The notes: generated from the sequence alone by a model not told the origin. A stretch of 64,000 bases of DNA from Candidatus Protochlamydia naegleriophila (GCF_001499655.1 NZ_LN879502.1:62001-126000); one strand, 5' to 3'; positions 7,916 through 17,542 are shown, numbered from the stretch's first letter. A program made the numbers and translations.

Positions 7916-9010
7916 CTATTGAATTTTTTTATAAATTTTACCAGGAAATTCTTTAATTATTTTTTTTAACACCAAACTCATCAATACTCCATTTATTTGA
8001 TTAATGGGTAATTGAGTGCGTCTGACGATTTCTTCAATTGAAACTTCTTCGACTGGTAGCTGTTTTAATAAAAAGGCCTCTTCTTGTTCTAATACAACGG
8101 TAGGAGGATTTTTTGCATTTGACGGTGCGGCAGCAAAGAGAGTGTCGAAGCATTGTACTATATCGCTGCTATTTTCAACTAATGCTGCTTTATGTTCTTT
8201 AATGAGGAGGTGATTGCCCCTAAAATTGTCTTGATCTGCCCGACCTGGCAGTGCCCAGACCTGGCGCCCTTGGCTAAGGGCTCTTTCAACAGTAAGCATC
8301 GCTCCGCTTTGTAGGGGGGCTTCAATCAGTAAGGTTCCAAGAGTCATACCGCTGACTAACCGGTTTCGCTGGGGAAAGTGGGTACGGTCGGGTGGCGTCT
8401 GCATGGGAAATTCTGAGATGAGAGCTCCTTGCTCGGCAATGGCCTCTGCTAAACGCTCATTCTCTTTAGGATAAAGATGGGCAAGGCCGGATCCCAAGAC
8501 GGCAAGTGTCCGCCCTTTTCCTTCTAGCGCTCCTTGATGGGCGGCTGTATCGATGCCTCGAGCTAAGCCGCTGACAATGGTAAAGCCTGCTTGGGCGAGT
8601 TCGCGGCTCATTTGCTTAGCCATTTCCAATCCATAAATCGTAGCTTGGCGGGTACCGATGATTGCTAAACTGCGCTCATCTGAGCGGTTTAGTTCGCCTT
8701 TCAGATAGAGAAGGGGAGGATGATCGATGAGTTCCAGCAAACGCCTGGGATAGTGGGGGCTGGTATACGGAACTAAATGGGCGTGCAATTTTTCGGCCAA
8801 TTCAAGGCTGAGCTTCCAGGTGCCTTCTTTTAATGTCTGTTGCCATGCTTGCAAAATTTTAGGGCCAAAGCCGGGCAAGTCTGCAATTGCACTTAAGGGG
8901 GATTGGAGAGCTTGGGCTGCCGAGCCAAAGTGTTGAACGAGTAGGCGCACCTTAATCGAACCAAGAGAGGGAATGCTCGTCAAAATAATTAAAGCTTCTA
9001 ACTCATCCAA
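7916..9010 (-). CDS. dprA: DNA processing protein DprA
   Basis: The 364-residue protein matches DprA (Smf), the RecA loader used in natural transformation. An N-terminal helix-hairpin-helix-like region (ADLPGFGPKIL) precedes the Rossmann-like core, which has the expected motifs: AIIGTRQATIYG, IVSGLARGIDTAAH, VLGSGLAHLYPKEN, ISEFP, HFPQRNRLVSG and SGAMLTVERAL. A C-terminal winged-helix-like segment (SIEEIVRRTQLPINQINGVL) completes it. Length is normal. It lies 12 bases after aroB and 41 bases before topA, so the three genes are likely one transcript. Its intactness suggests that DNA uptake or recombination is still under selection. Confidence 0.95.
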   Translation of the reverse strand: MDELEALIILTSIPSLGSIKVRLLVQHFGSAAQALQSPLSAIADLPGFGPKILQAWQQTLKEGTWKLSLELAEKLHAHLVPYTSPHYPRRLLELIDHPPLLYLKGELNRSDERSLAIIGTRQATIYGLEMAKQMSRELAQAGFTIVSGLARGIDTAAHQGALEGKGRTLAVLGSGLAHLYPKENERLAEAIAEQGALISEFPMQTPPDRTHFPQRNRLVSGMTLGTLLIEAPLQSGAMLTVERALSQGRQVWALPGRADQDNFRGNHLLIKEHKAALVENSSDIVQCFDTLFAAAPSNAKNPPTVVLEQEEAFLLKQLPVEEVSIEEIVRRTQLPINQINGVLMSLVLKKIIKEFPGKIYKKIQ

Positions 9011-9022
9011 AATAGGGACCTT

Positions 9023-10108
9023 TTACTTGGAAATGCTTATTTTTATTTGATGCTCTAGCAGAATCTGCTTGATGAGCGAAGGATTGACTTGAAAAACTTG
9101 AATGACTTTGCCGATTTTTTCGAGAAGAATCAAGTTGATTTTACCGTCGCTTGCTTTTTTATCACTTTTCATAAGAGCAATGAAGCGCGTTATTGGATAA
9201 GGAGGCGCTGCAAGCGGCAGCCCGATTTGTTTACAGATTTCATCCTGCCTTTGTACGGTTGCTCGATCGGTCAAATTCATTCGAAGGCTCAAGTGCGCGG
9301 CGTAGCTCATGCCTATCGCTACGGCTTCGCCATGCAGGTATTGATAATGGGTTAGCGATTCGATTGCATGGCCAAAGGTGTGGCCGTAGTTGAGCTGGGC
9401 CCGGATGCCTCTGTCTTTAAAATCGGCATCTACAAACCATTGCTTGATTGTGCAGGATTGTTTAATCACCTCTTCTAATAACGCTTCGTCTTTTTGCTCA
9501 AATCGATGCCAATGTTGCTCGAGAAGATCTAAAAGAGGGGGATGAGCAATCATTCCATACTTGATGACTTCAGCAAATCCAGCGTTGTATTCGCGCCTAG
9601 GCAGCGTACGTAAAAAGAGGGGATCAATAAGTACGCGTTTGGGAAGATGAAAGCTGCCGATCACATTTTTATTTTTTCCCAGATTAATTCCCGTTTTTCC
9701 TCCGATCGCAGCATCGACCATGGCCAATAAAGAGGTGGGAAGGTAAACGGCATCGATGCCGCGCATATAGACGGATGCCACAAAACCAGCCAAGTCGCAA
9801 ATCACCCCGCCGCCTAAAGCGAGAATGAGGGAGTTTCTGTCGACGCGCTTGCGGGCAAGATGCTGCCAACAGCGCTTGGCTTGGACGAGGCTTTTGCTTC
9901 CTTCTCCTTCCGGGATGTGAAGCACGGTGAAAGGGGCGATTGCAGAGAGTTGGCTTTCGAGTCTCTCTCCATAAATAGACCAAAGGGAAGGATGGGTGAA
10001 AATGACAATCTGACTGCAAGAGAAATTGAGATGGTACGCCAGCCGATCCAAACTATGAGCTGCGACGATGGTTGAAGCGGGAAGAGTAGCAGAGAGAAGA
10101 TCCGCCAC
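9023..10108 (-). CDS. aroB: 3-dehydroquinate synthase
   Basis: The 361-residue enzyme converts DAHP to 3-dehydroquinate, the second step of the shikimate pathway, using NAD and a divalent metal. The NAD-binding [11 protein letters not shown], the GGKTGIN loop and the metal-binding [12 protein letters not shown] are all intact. The start is GTG at 10108, supported by AGGA seven bases upstream. It heads aroB-dprA-topA and is separated from the small upstream ORF by a strong terminator, so its promoter must lie within about 25 bases or be inside that hairpin region. Confidence 0.95.
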   Translation of the reverse strand: MADLLSATLPASTIVAAHSLDRLAYHLNFSCSQIVIFTHPSLWSIYGERLESQLSAIAPFTVLHIPEGEGSKSLVQAKRCWQHLARKRVDRNSLILALGGGVICDLAGFVASVYMRGIDAVYLPTSLLAMVDAAIGGKTGINLGKNKNVIGSFHLPKRVLIDPLFLRTLPRREYNAGFAEVIKYGMIAHPPLLDLLEQHWHRFEQKDEALLEEVIKQSCTIKQWFVDADFKDRGIRAQLNYGHTFGHAIESLTHYQYLHGEAVAIGMSYAAHLSLRMNLTDRATVQRQDEICKQIGLPLAAPPYPITRFIALMKSDKKASDGKINLILLEKIGKVIQVFQVNPSLIKQILLEHQIKISISK

Positions 10109-10134
10109 GATTTGATCCTAGGTTTGACAGACGA

Positions 10135-10167
10135 TAAAAAAGAAGCGGCTAATCAACGATTAGCCGC
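10135..10167 (-). terminator. intrinsic terminator of the small upstream ORF
   Basis: GCGGCTAATC (10145-10154) pairs perfectly with GATTAGCCGC (10158-10167) around a three-base loop. Read on the minus strand, the hairpin is followed by TTCTTTTTT (10144-10136). This is a textbook rho-independent terminator 18 bases beyond the 56-residue ORF and just upstream of aroB. Confidence 0.85.
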
Positions 10168-10185
10168 CAAGCGGGTTTTCTTTCC

Positions 10186-10356
10186 TTAGAAAGAAACGGT
10201 AATGCTTCCGCTGACTTTGACAACCCTGAATAGGGGTTGTACTTCAGCTGAAGCACTACTGATAGATAGATGTCGCGCTTGAATGAGTAGATCTAATTCA
10301 GTCTCTACTCTTTCATTGATTTCTTCTAGCGCGAGCGAGCTATTATGATTGCCCAC
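10186..10356 (-). CDS. small hypothetical protein (56 residues)
   Basis: A GTG-started frame begins MGNHNSSLALEEINERVETE and ends ITVSF. The ribosome site GGTGGAG lies seven bases upstream of the GTG, and the intrinsic terminator at 10135-10167 closes the unit. A short acidic amphipathic helix (about residues 8-28) is followed by a beta-prone tail. No family is recognised. The combination of strong ribosome site, open frame and dedicated terminator supports expression, though a non-coding transcript with the same terminator is possible. Confidence 0.5.
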   Translation of the reverse strand: MGNHNSSLALEEINERVETELDLLIQARHLSISSASAEVQPLFRVVKVSGSITVSF

Positions 10357-10877
10357 GGTTATTCTCCACCTACCTTCAGAAAGGTAGTTACAAGAGAACG
10401 AGTGAGGTTAAGCTGTTAAAGCGGATAACTCTCCTCCCGGTTTATTGACGCAATTAGGTTGTTTGTCATAAATAAACTCCAACATAACAACATCTTTAGC
10501 CAGACAAAGAGGGCTTTCAGCCTTTGCTTCAGCCAACTCATCGTCCCCTCAGATTGATCTTTATCTCGCCATTGGCGAGGCTTATTTCTTATGGCTTTAA
10601 AAGAAAAATTCCCGGTCTTGTGGCTTCGAGCAGTAAATAGCCTAATGTCACCTCCTTTGATGCTCCGGTGTTCCACTTTTTGGGAAAAATAATCGAGGTC
10701 CCATCCCTTGTCTACCAAAACTAGACAAAAGGTTTTGATCTGCTTCGTTTTAAACCTTAATGATTTAAAGCGAATTGAATCAAATAATTACTAACTATTT
10801 TTTCATATTTAACAGGCGATGATTAATTCTGCAAGTTTGGCAGTTTTTCAAACATCTATTAAATAATTATTTAGACC
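10357..10877. other. gap with only weak ORFs
   Basis: On the minus strand a 41-codon frame (10541-10416) starts MSWLKQRLKALFVWLKMLLC and is preceded by GAGGGG, so a small hydrophobic peptide is conceivable. A longer version would need a TTG start at 10718. Nothing else is supported; 10720-10877 is AT-rich and probably carries the promoter of this unit. Confidence 0.3.
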
Positions 10878-11618
10878 TTATAAGGCTAAGGCTTGCTTTC
10901 TCTCTGCAATGTAATGTCCTAAAGAAGTGTGTCCAACTTGAAAGAGTTGATAAGTCGTTAAAACAGTTTGGACTTGATCTTCAGTGTATTGCAGTAAGGC
11001 ATCCCAAGCAGCCGATTCTTCATGCTTTTGGCCTAGTTGCTGATAAAGCAGGGCTAAGCGTACTAAATTATAGACAGGAAGAATCGTACTAGCAGCCGCA
11101 GGCTGTTCTTGTAGCTGCGTTTGAAGTTGAAGCGAGTGTTGCAGGGCTTCTGCGTAGAGTCCTTCACCAATCAGAAGAGATGTTTTAGCATATTCTTCAT
11201 AAGGAGCGAGCTGATCAGGCCTGACGCGTTTAAACGTCGATTGAGCCAATGCCTTAGCTTCGGGAATTTGACCTTGGATTAGAAGCATTTGGGCAAGCGA
11301 TCCATCATATTTAGCATGCAACTCTGGGTGGCGGGCCATGATGGTTGTGAGTTCTTGCAAACGCGCTGTCGTTGCTGAATCGGTTCCTTGCTGGATTTTT
11401 TGAAAGGCCATTTCGGCCTGCATAAAATCGTTTTCAGCATTGAGGTTCCGTACCGATAAATAGCGGTAAGAAATCAGCAAGGCAGCGAACAAGCCAACCA
11501 AGCCCCATAAAAGAATCTGTTTATTGGCAGTCAACCAATCGATGAAAGGGTGATCCATCCATCCATCGGAAAATTCGCGATCTAGAGAAGAAGGTGTAGA
11601 CTGTTTACTCATGGCCAT
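10878..11618 (-). CDS. membrane-anchored TPR-like protein (YfgM-like architecture)
   Basis: About 246 residues. A short cytoplasmic N-terminus is followed by one membrane segment (ILLWGLVGLFAALLISYRYL, about residues 35-55) and a long helical repeat domain with TPR-like patterning (for example LLIQGQIPEAKALAQ and YEEYAKTSLLIGEGLYAEAL). The layout matches YfgM-type ancillary proteins, which sit at the membrane and assist envelope protein folding. Sequence similarity to YfgM is not evident, so function stays open. The start is uncertain among GTG 11621, ATG 11618 and ATG 11612; none has a clear ribosome site. Confidence 0.75.
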   Translation of the reverse strand: MAMSKQSTPSSLDREFSDGWMDHPFIDWLTANKQILLWGLVGLFAALLISYRYLSVRNLNAENDFMQAEMAFQKIQQGTDSATTARLQELTTIMARHPELHAKYDGSLAQMLLIQGQIPEAKALAQSTFKRVRPDQLAPYEEYAKTSLLIGEGLYAEALQHSLQLQTQLQEQPAAASTILPVYNLVRLALLYQQLGQKHEESAAWDALLQYTEDQVQTVLTTYQLFQVGHTSLGHYIAERKQALAL

Positions 11619-11867
11619 CACAAGGTTAATGGGTTTTTGCCTAATAATAGACTCTCAAAAAAGAATGCGAGCGAAATCATAAATAAAAGCATGATATTTT
11701 TCAGCTATTTCTTGTAAAATGAGAGTTTAATAAATAACGTCAGTTTAAGAATTTCCTTTGGTTGTTCATTGAATTGCTACGAAGGAGTCGTGTAAATTAG
11801 GCTGTGAGCGTAGTCAGAAAAGCAATTGCTGAGATATAAACTATTCCAGTTTATGAACGTCCATGTA

Positions 11868-11984
11868 AGAGGATGCTACAAAATATGATCAGTTTTCTTT
11901 GCTGCTATAATCGTTTAGAAAATTTTTGCAACTTTTCCGGCAATTTTAGCACACAAATCAACCGATTGGATTTTCATATCCTCT
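11868..11984. repeat. palindromic MITE-like element, family A copy 1
   Basis: A 117-bp non-coding element with imperfect terminal inverted repeats: AGAGGATGCTACAAAATATG on the left and AGAGGATATGAAAATCCAAT read inward from the right. Internal segments (AAAATATGATC, GCTGCT, GGCAATTTTAGCA, AAATCAACCGAT) recur in the copy at 26790-26947 in the reverse orientation. The rest of the 11619-12038 gap shows no gene. Confidence 0.7.
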
Positions 11985-12038
11985 AAGCGAATTAATTTTT
12001 ACCCTGTTTTTTTAATTAAAGCAATCATTTGTCGACGC

Positions 12039-12866
12039 ATGCAAAAAGAATTTCCAGTAGAATCGGCGCAAGACGACTTGCGCGAAGTTTTCTTGACTCA
12101 GATTAGAATCAATCCCTATCAGCCAAGGCGCGATTTTAAGCCGGAAGAGTTACAGGAACTTGCCGATTCGATTAAGGCAGTGGGCATTATCCACCCCCCT
12201 CTTGTACGTCCCTTAGCCGATGACGATTGCTACGAACTCATTGCCGGGGAAAGGCGCTTTCGAGCCTCTCAATTGGCTGGACTGCAGACCATTCCAGTCT
12301 TCGTGCGTCATACATCTTATGCTCTCTCGGCCCAAGCGGCTTTGATTGAAAATATCCAGCGGGTCGATCTCAATCCGTTGGAAATCGCCAAAGCTCTTAA
12401 GCAGCTCATGCAAGATTTTAATTTTAATCAAGACCGCTTGGCTCAGCAAATCGGAAAAAAACGTTCAACCGTTGCCAACTATTTGCGCTTACTCGCTTTG
12501 CCCTACTCGATTCAAACGAGCATTTTGCAAGGAACGATTTCGATGGGCCATGCTAAGGCCATTTTAGCCTTGGAGTCAGAAGATAAGCAGCAACTGCTGC
12601 ATGATTTGATTCTACGCGATGATCTCAATGTGCGCGAAGCCGAGCAAGCTGCAACGCGTATCGGGGAAAAAGCAAAAAAGCAGCAACTGAGCTATGTGGC
12701 GCGCGATTTTTATCTGGAGCAATTGGCTGAAAAGATTCAACACAAGCTTGGAACGAAGGTCATGATTCAGGGTAAAGGCAAGCGCGGCCGCATTAGCATC
12801 GACTACTACAATTTGGATGATCTCGATCGCTTACTCCATCTTTTTGGAGTCAAGGAAGAGATCTAA
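12039..12866 (+). CDS. parB: ParB/Spo0J family chromosome partitioning protein
   Basis: The 275-residue protein has the ParB N-terminal CTPase/nuclease-like domain (QIRINPYQPRRDF, GIIHPPLVRP, and the diagnostic AGERRFRAS), the ENIQRVDLNPLEIA box, and a helix-turn-helix (NQDRLAQQIGKKRSTVANYL). A C-terminal dimerisation region follows. ParB loads at parS sites and recruits condensin for chromosome segregation. No parA is adjacent, and I found no perfect parS 16-mer nearby. The ATG at 12039 lacks a clear ribosome site. Confidence 0.93.
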   Translation: MQKEFPVESAQDDLREVFLTQIRINPYQPRRDFKPEELQELADSIKAVGIIHPPLVRPLADDDCYELIAGERRFRASQLAGLQTIPVFVRHTSYALSAQAALIENIQRVDLNPLEIAKALKQLMQDFNFNQDRLAQQIGKKRSTVANYLRLLALPYSIQTSILQGTISMGHAKAILALESEDKQQLLHDLILRDDLNVREAEQAATRIGEKAKKQQLSYVARDFYLEQLAEKIQHKLGTKVMIQGKGKRGRISIDYYNLDDLDRLLHLFGVKEEI

Positions 12867-13592
12867 GCGAATCAGGCTGGATTGATAATCTAAGATGAAC
12901 GGCTCGTAGGAAGTTGTAAAGGGCGAAGCTATTAGATGTGGCGGTCTGTTTTAGAATCTGATGCGCTTTTCTCCTCTATTAGAAGGCGAATAGCTATTTG
13001 CCTCTCACTAGAGACGTACTCTTTCTTTTTTTGGATACTTTGAAATGAATAACAGGAGAAGCATTCCGAATAAAATCAATGAGAAAGAAAATTAAAAGGC
13101 ATTTTTCCAATCAAATGAGTTTCTGATATTCCTTTGAGGGCTTTCGCAAAATAGGGGAATGAATCTACAAGCTAAAAAGACTGGGGAAAGGAGTACTAAC
13201 TCAATCAATTTACGTGCAAATTTTGCCACTTATTAAAGTCTTCAATAAACATAAGAGCTGTGGTTTTAAAAAAGGCAAATTAGCAATGATAGATTTCTTC
13301 AAAACTTCACTCGATTGTTAAAATGGCTCTTTTTTTGAGAAATTTCGAAAGTAGAAGCCCTAAAATACGGATAAGTGCAGTTTTCTTATTATTAAGTGGA
13401 AGCTAAATTTGGTGGGATAGATATTTTCGACTGAGCATTTAAGATTTGATACCGATCAAGCAACCTTAGACATTGTAGCTTTGAGGGATGTTCTATTAAT
13501 AAAACACCTGTTTTTTTATTGACTCGTATAAGCAGTTTTTTAAAGAAATATACATAAAAAGCAATCTTTAAATAATTCATTATGGAAATAAT
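12867..13592. other. 700-base gap without a supported gene
   Basis: All frames are interrupted. On the minus strand near 13000-13100 a hydrophobic run (LILFGMLLLLFISKYPKKE) flanked by stops could be a transporter remnant, but it is too short to assign. The last 200 bases are AT-rich and probably carry the promoter of the next gene. Confidence 0.4.
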
Positions 13593-14345
13593 ATGATTTC
13601 ACTAGCTGTTTCTTATTTGCTCTCTTCTAATTCCACTCCTGCAGCCAATAACTTGGCGATTACGCGTAGGCAAAGTTCTCAGGAGCCTAAAATGGGATGG
13701 ATGGCTCAGCTGTTTCTGAAATATAGTCCACGCGATGCACAATATGTAGAGGCTGTAAAAAAATGCATACATGTTCATACCATTCTAAGCAATCACGTTG
13801 TAGAAGGCTGGTCCATCTACTGCTGTGCTTTACTTAATTACCATGCGGTTAACGATCCCTCTTTTGCTTATGATGAACAGCGATTGTGTAAAATCTTTGA
13901 GCGGGCTGAGGCACAGATTGAGAGAACGTTCGAGGATATAGTGGTTTGTGTGAAAGGATTATGGGCGGGTTATCTGGTGCAAGCTGGCGCATCAAGAGAA
14001 AAAGCATTAAAAATTGGACAGCCTATTGCGTTTGAGGAAGCTATCGAGACGGACGATCCTATTGAGTATATTGTGAAATTGAATGGTAAAGTTCCCGAAA
14101 GAGTCGTTCATTATACATTAATGACCAAGAAAATTACTTGCATTTTTAACAAAATTATTGAATTGGATAGTGTGCAATTCCCAGATGAATACAATATTCA
14201 ATTATTTGTTAATAAAAAAATAGAAGAAATCTATAACAGAGTTGATCATTTAGAGAATATTAGCTTTGGACGATTTTTGCTGGGGGGTGGGTTCGTTACA
14301 ATGAAAATGTCAAAAGGGGAAGAGCACCAAATCAAGTTAGATTAA
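13593..14345 (+). CDS. hypothetical protein
   Basis: A 250-residue protein with no recognised family. It opens MISLAVSYLLSSNSTPAANN, weakly hydrophobic but without a convincing signal peptide. The middle is helical with several cysteines (residues 50-90), and a basic patch follows (THYTLMTKK-like region near 170-180). It is flanked by non-coding gaps and has no operon partner. Codon use appears ordinary. The start ATG has only a weak purine-rich site. It could be a lineage-specific protein or secreted effector, but nothing in the sequence decides this. Confidence 0.65.
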   Translation: MISLAVSYLLSSNSTPAANNLAITRRQSSQEPKMGWMAQLFLKYSPRDAQYVEAVKKCIHVHTILSNHVVEGWSIYCCALLNYHAVNDPSFAYDEQRLCKIFERAEAQIERTFEDIVVCVKGLWAGYLVQAGASREKALKIGQPIAFEEAIETDDPIEYIVKLNGKVPERVVHYTLMTKKITCIFNKIIELDSVQFPDEYNIQLFVNKKIEEIYNRVDHLENISFGRFLLGGGFVTMKMSKGEEHQIKLD

Positions 14346-14558
14346 ACCGAAACAGATCCCAAAGCTAGGTGGTTTTCAAGACCTATTCTCCATGCAGTTT
14401 CTTTTTGAGAGGAATGAAGCAAGAAATGTGGAATTCTTTTTTCAAGTTTTTCGTTGAAAATAATAATTATGAACTTTTTCGAACGATCATTGCCATCAAA
14501 GCGTAACTTCGGTAGAAAAAATGATTTACTTAATCATTTTTTATCGAAAAGGCATGGT

Positions 14559-16529
14559 ATGGAAAAACGCGTTGATGTCCTTTCTTCTGAGCAAGTCTTG
14601 GATCAACAAAGACTCTTAAGGCGTCAAGTTGTTCAATCCTCTTTCAATTCCTTTCTCATCGCAGCTCTTCTTTCGTTTCCCTTTTTAATTCAAATGATAG
14701 CCAAGGGGCTTGGCTATTCTTTTGAAGTTGGCTCTGCCTGGCAATGGATACTCGCCACCCTTGTGCAATTTGGATGCGGTTGGCCACTCTACCTTTCTGC
14801 TTATAGGGCTTTGAAAGCAAAAAGAGGCAATATGGACTTGCTGATTGTACTTGGTACAACCGCTGCCTATAGTCTAAGCTTGGCCGTTTATTTCTGGCAC
14901 CTGCCTCAATATCTTTACTTTGAAAGTAGTGCGATCATCATAACGCTCACTCTACTTGGAAGATGGCTGGAAGCCTTAATGCAGGGCAGAATGTCCAAGA
15001 CCTTGGAACAGCTGCTGCACTCGCAGCCGAAAAGTGCAAGGCTTGACAAAGGAAAACAGGCGATAGCCGATATAACAGTTGCTAAACCAGGAGATCTTTT
15101 TGTAGTACATCCTGGAGAGCGCATTCCCGTTGATGGAATAGTTCGTGAAGGAGAAGCCTCTGTCAATGAACTTCTTTTAACAGGGATAAGCACACCTGTT
15201 TTTAAGGAGGCCGGATCCGCAGTTTTTGCAGGCACCACTAGCGAGAGAGGCCTCATTCACATACAGGCGACGCAAGTAGGGGCTGAAACCAGGCTCTCTC
15301 AATTGATTCGCCTTGTCGAACAAGCTCAGATGCCAAATACCCCTGTCTCAAAAAGGGGTGACGGCATAGCGGCCATTTTTATTCCCCTTATTCTATTGAT
15401 AAGTGTCTTGACATGGGGTGTATGGACATTTTGGTGGGAGAGTCCTGAGAGCGGTGCATTAAATGCCATTGCTGTGCTTGCGATTGCATGCCCCTGTGCA
15501 ATTGGGCTGGTCAATCCGCTTATTTTACTCATGACAAAGGAAGCTGGAGAAAAGCAGGGGATTTTATTTAAAGATGCAACGTCTTTAGAACAGGTCGGAC
15601 AACTCAGAGTCTTGTTTTTTGAAAAAACAGGAACTCTCACAGAAGGGTGTCCAACTATATCTGCCATTTATCCTCATGCAAAGCACCCTAAGGAAGAGGT
15701 GCTGCAACTAGCGGCTTCTTTAGAGAGCTTCTCTTTTCATTCTCTTGCTAAAGCCATTAGCAATCGGGCCAAGCATGAAGGAATTGCTTTAAAACGCGTC
15801 GAAGACTTTCAATCCATGGACAAAGGAGTTTCTGGATCCATTGATGGTAAGGTTTACTATCTTGGCTCTATTTCTTTTGCTGAGGAAATGGGAATCGAGG
15901 TGGAGCCTGCCTTAACACTGCTCGAGCACAAAGGGGAAACCCTGGTATTGGTTTGGACTGCTAAACATTTAGTGGGATTGATTAGCTTGATCGATCAAGT
16001 ACGTCCTAAGAGTGCAGAGGCTATTCGTTTGTTAAAAGAAAGAGGCATTCATCCCATTCTTTTGACTGGAGACCGCAAAGGGACTGCTGAGAGTGTTGCT
16101 CATCTTGTGGGGATCGAAGATGTCCGGAATGGGCTGCTACCGGCTGAAAAAGTGGGTATTGTTCGCGAAGCAAAGCAAGCGGGAATAGTCGGGATAGTAG
16201 GTGATGCAATTGATAATGCAAAAGCTTTAGCAGAGGCTGATGTGAGCTTTGCTTTTGGATATCGCGCTGTGGCACTTGAAGCGGCGTCTATTAATTTGAA
16301 GCGGAATGATTTGATGGGAGTTGTTGATGCGGTCGATTTGTCTTTCAAAAGCATGAGTAAAATGAGGCAGAATTTATTCCTAGCCTTCGTCTATAATATC
16401 CTTGCAATTCCCTTAGCCGCTTCGGGATTACTCAATCCCATGATAGTAGCCGGGACAATGGCGACAAGTTTAGTCTCAGTCGTTGCAAACGCGTTATTAT
16501 TGCGTTATTGGAAACCTTTAAGTGAATGA
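14559..16529 (+). CDS. P1B-type heavy-metal ATPase homologue with degenerate catalytic motifs
   Basis: The architecture is that of a P1B ATPase: eight membrane helices (two before the standard core), an A-domain, and the intramembrane metal site IACPCAIGLVNP. There is no N-terminal metal-binding HMA domain. The catalytic signatures are altered: the A-domain TGES is TGIS (codon 15186), the phosphorylated aspartate of DKTGT is glutamate (EKTGT, codon 15621), the nucleotide-binding HP pair is HS (15738-15743), and GDGIND is GDAIDN (16200-16217). Classical phosphorylation-driven transport should therefore fail, yet the frame is intact over about 650 codons. ATG 14559 is chosen because AAGG lies six bases upstream; ATG 14469 is also possible. 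It overlaps the epimerase gene by ATGA. It may be an inactive relative with a binding or regulatory role, or a recently disabled gene. Confidence 0.85.
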   Translation: MEKRVDVLSSEQVLDQQRLLRRQVVQSSFNSFLIAALLSFPFLIQMIAKGLGYSFEVGSAWQWILATLVQFGCGWPLYLSAYRALKAKRGNMDLLIVLGTTAAYSLSLAVYFWHLPQYLYFESSAIIITLTLLGRWLEALMQGRMSKTLEQLLHSQPKSARLDKGKQAIADITVAKPGDLFVVHPGERIPVDGIVREGEASVNELLLTGISTPVFKEAGSAVFAGTTSERGLIHIQATQVGAETRLSQLIRLVEQAQMPNTPVSKRGDGIAAIFIPLILLISVLTWGVWTFWWESPESGALNAIAVLAIACPCAIGLVNPLILLMTKEAGEKQGILFKDATSLEQVGQLRVLFFEKTGTLTEGCPTISAIYPHAKHPKEEVLQLAASLESFSFHSLAKAISNRAKHEGIALKRVEDFQSMDKGVSGSIDGKVYYLGSISFAEEMGIEVEPALTLLEHKGETLVLVWTAKHLVGLISLIDQVRPKSAEAIRLLKERGIHPILLTGDRKGTAESVAHLVGIEDVRNGLLPAEKVGIVREAKQAGIVGIVGDAIDNAKALAEADVSFAFGYRAVALEAASINLKRNDLMGVVDAVDLSFKSMSKMRQNLFLAFVYNILAIPLAASGLLNPMIVAGTMATSLVSVVANALLLRYWKPLSE

Positions 16530-17509
16530 GTAAAATGAGTAAAAATATTTTTATCACAGGAGCTGCGGGCTTCATAGGCTTCCACTTGGCTCGTCAGCTA
16601 GCTCAAAGAGGTGATCGAGTCATTGGCTTTGATAATTTTAATCCCTATTATGACCCTCGCTTGAAACGGGATAGAGCCAAAGAGCTTGCTAAATTGGGAA
16701 TCGCGATTATTGAAGGCGATATCCAGGACTTTGAGCTGTTAGAAAAGGCTATTTTAGAGCATCATACGACTCATTTAGTCCACTTGGCTGCACAAGCAGG
16801 AGTACGCTATTCCCTTCAACAGCCTTATGCCTATCTTAAAACGAATGTTGACGGCTTTTTGAATATTTTGGAGATTTGCCGCGCCCACCCGTCGCTTAAA
16901 TTGACCTATGCCTCTTCTTCTTCCGTTTATGGGCTCAATAAAAAAGTCCCCTTTTCGCTAGACGACCGCACTGACCATCAAGCGAGTCTGTATGGAGTAA
17001 CGAAGAAGACTAACGAGCTGATGGCTCAAACGTATCATCATTTATTCGGCATATCATCCACGGGACTGCGCTTTTTTACGGTCTATGGGCCCTGGGGACG
17101 TCCCGATATGGCTTACTTTTCATTTGCAAATGCAATCGTAGAGGGAAAACCTATCGAAATTTTTAATCGTGGGCAGATGATGCGCGATTTTACCTATATC
17201 GATGACATTGTGGATGGGACTATGGCGGCTATTGATCGGGAAATGCCTTGTGCCCTTTTTAATTTGGGGCACCATAAGCCTGAGCAATTGCTCCATTTCG
17301 TAGCTATTCTGGAAAAAGAGCTTGGCAGAAAGGCGCAAAAAATTTTACTTCCGATGCAATCTGGTGATGTGGTGGCAACGTATGCCGACATTCAAGAGAG
17401 TGCTGAGCAACTAAACTTTACGCCTAAAATTGGAATTGAAGAGGGATTGGCCCGCTTCGTTGAATGGTATAAAGAGTATTACCATTTTAAAATAAAAGAT
17501 GTACAGTAA
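16526..17509 (+). CDS. NAD-dependent sugar-nucleotide epimerase (UDP-glucuronate 4-epimerase-like)
   Basis: The 327-residue extended short-chain dehydrogenase has the NAD-binding GAAGFIGFHLA, the catalytic serine in YASSSSVYG and the YxxxK pair in LYGVTKK. The RFFTVYGPWGRPDMAYF segment is typical of UDP-glucuronate or UDP-galacturonate 4-epimerases, which feed uronic acids into surface polysaccharides. The exact substrate is inferred. The start codon overlaps the ATPase stop (ATGA), although the two proteins have no obvious shared pathway. The hydroxylase-like gene follows after 33 bases. Confidence 0.9.
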   Translation: MSKMSKNIFITGAAGFIGFHLARQLAQRGDRVIGFDNFNPYYDPRLKRDRAKELAKLGIAIIEGDIQDFELLEKAILEHHTTHLVHLAAQAGVRYSLQQPYAYLKTNVDGFLNILEICRAHPSLKLTYASSSSVYGLNKKVPFSLDDRTDHQASLYGVTKKTNELMAQTYHHLFGISSTGLRFFTVYGPWGRPDMAYFSFANAIVEGKPIEIFNRGQMMRDFTYIDDIVDGTMAAIDREMPCALFNLGHHKPEQLLHFVAILEKELGRKAQKILLPMQSGDVVATYADIQESAEQLNFTPKIGIEEGLARFVEWYKEYYHFKIKDVQ

Positions 17510-17542
17510 GGGACTCGCTGTTTGAAATGAGAGGAGCACCTC

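Noticed and set aside
12039-12866. Replication origin or parS cluster next to parB
   Set aside because: No parA, dnaA, gidA, DnaA-box cluster or perfect parS palindrome is visible nearby; parB alone does not mark an origin.
12990-13110. Transporter pseudogene on the minus strand
   Set aside because: Only one short hydrophobic run with stops on both sides; too little to name a family.
13392-13580. 62-codon minus-strand ORF upstream of the 250-residue gene
   Set aside because: It covers the likely promoter of the next gene and shows no motif or good start.
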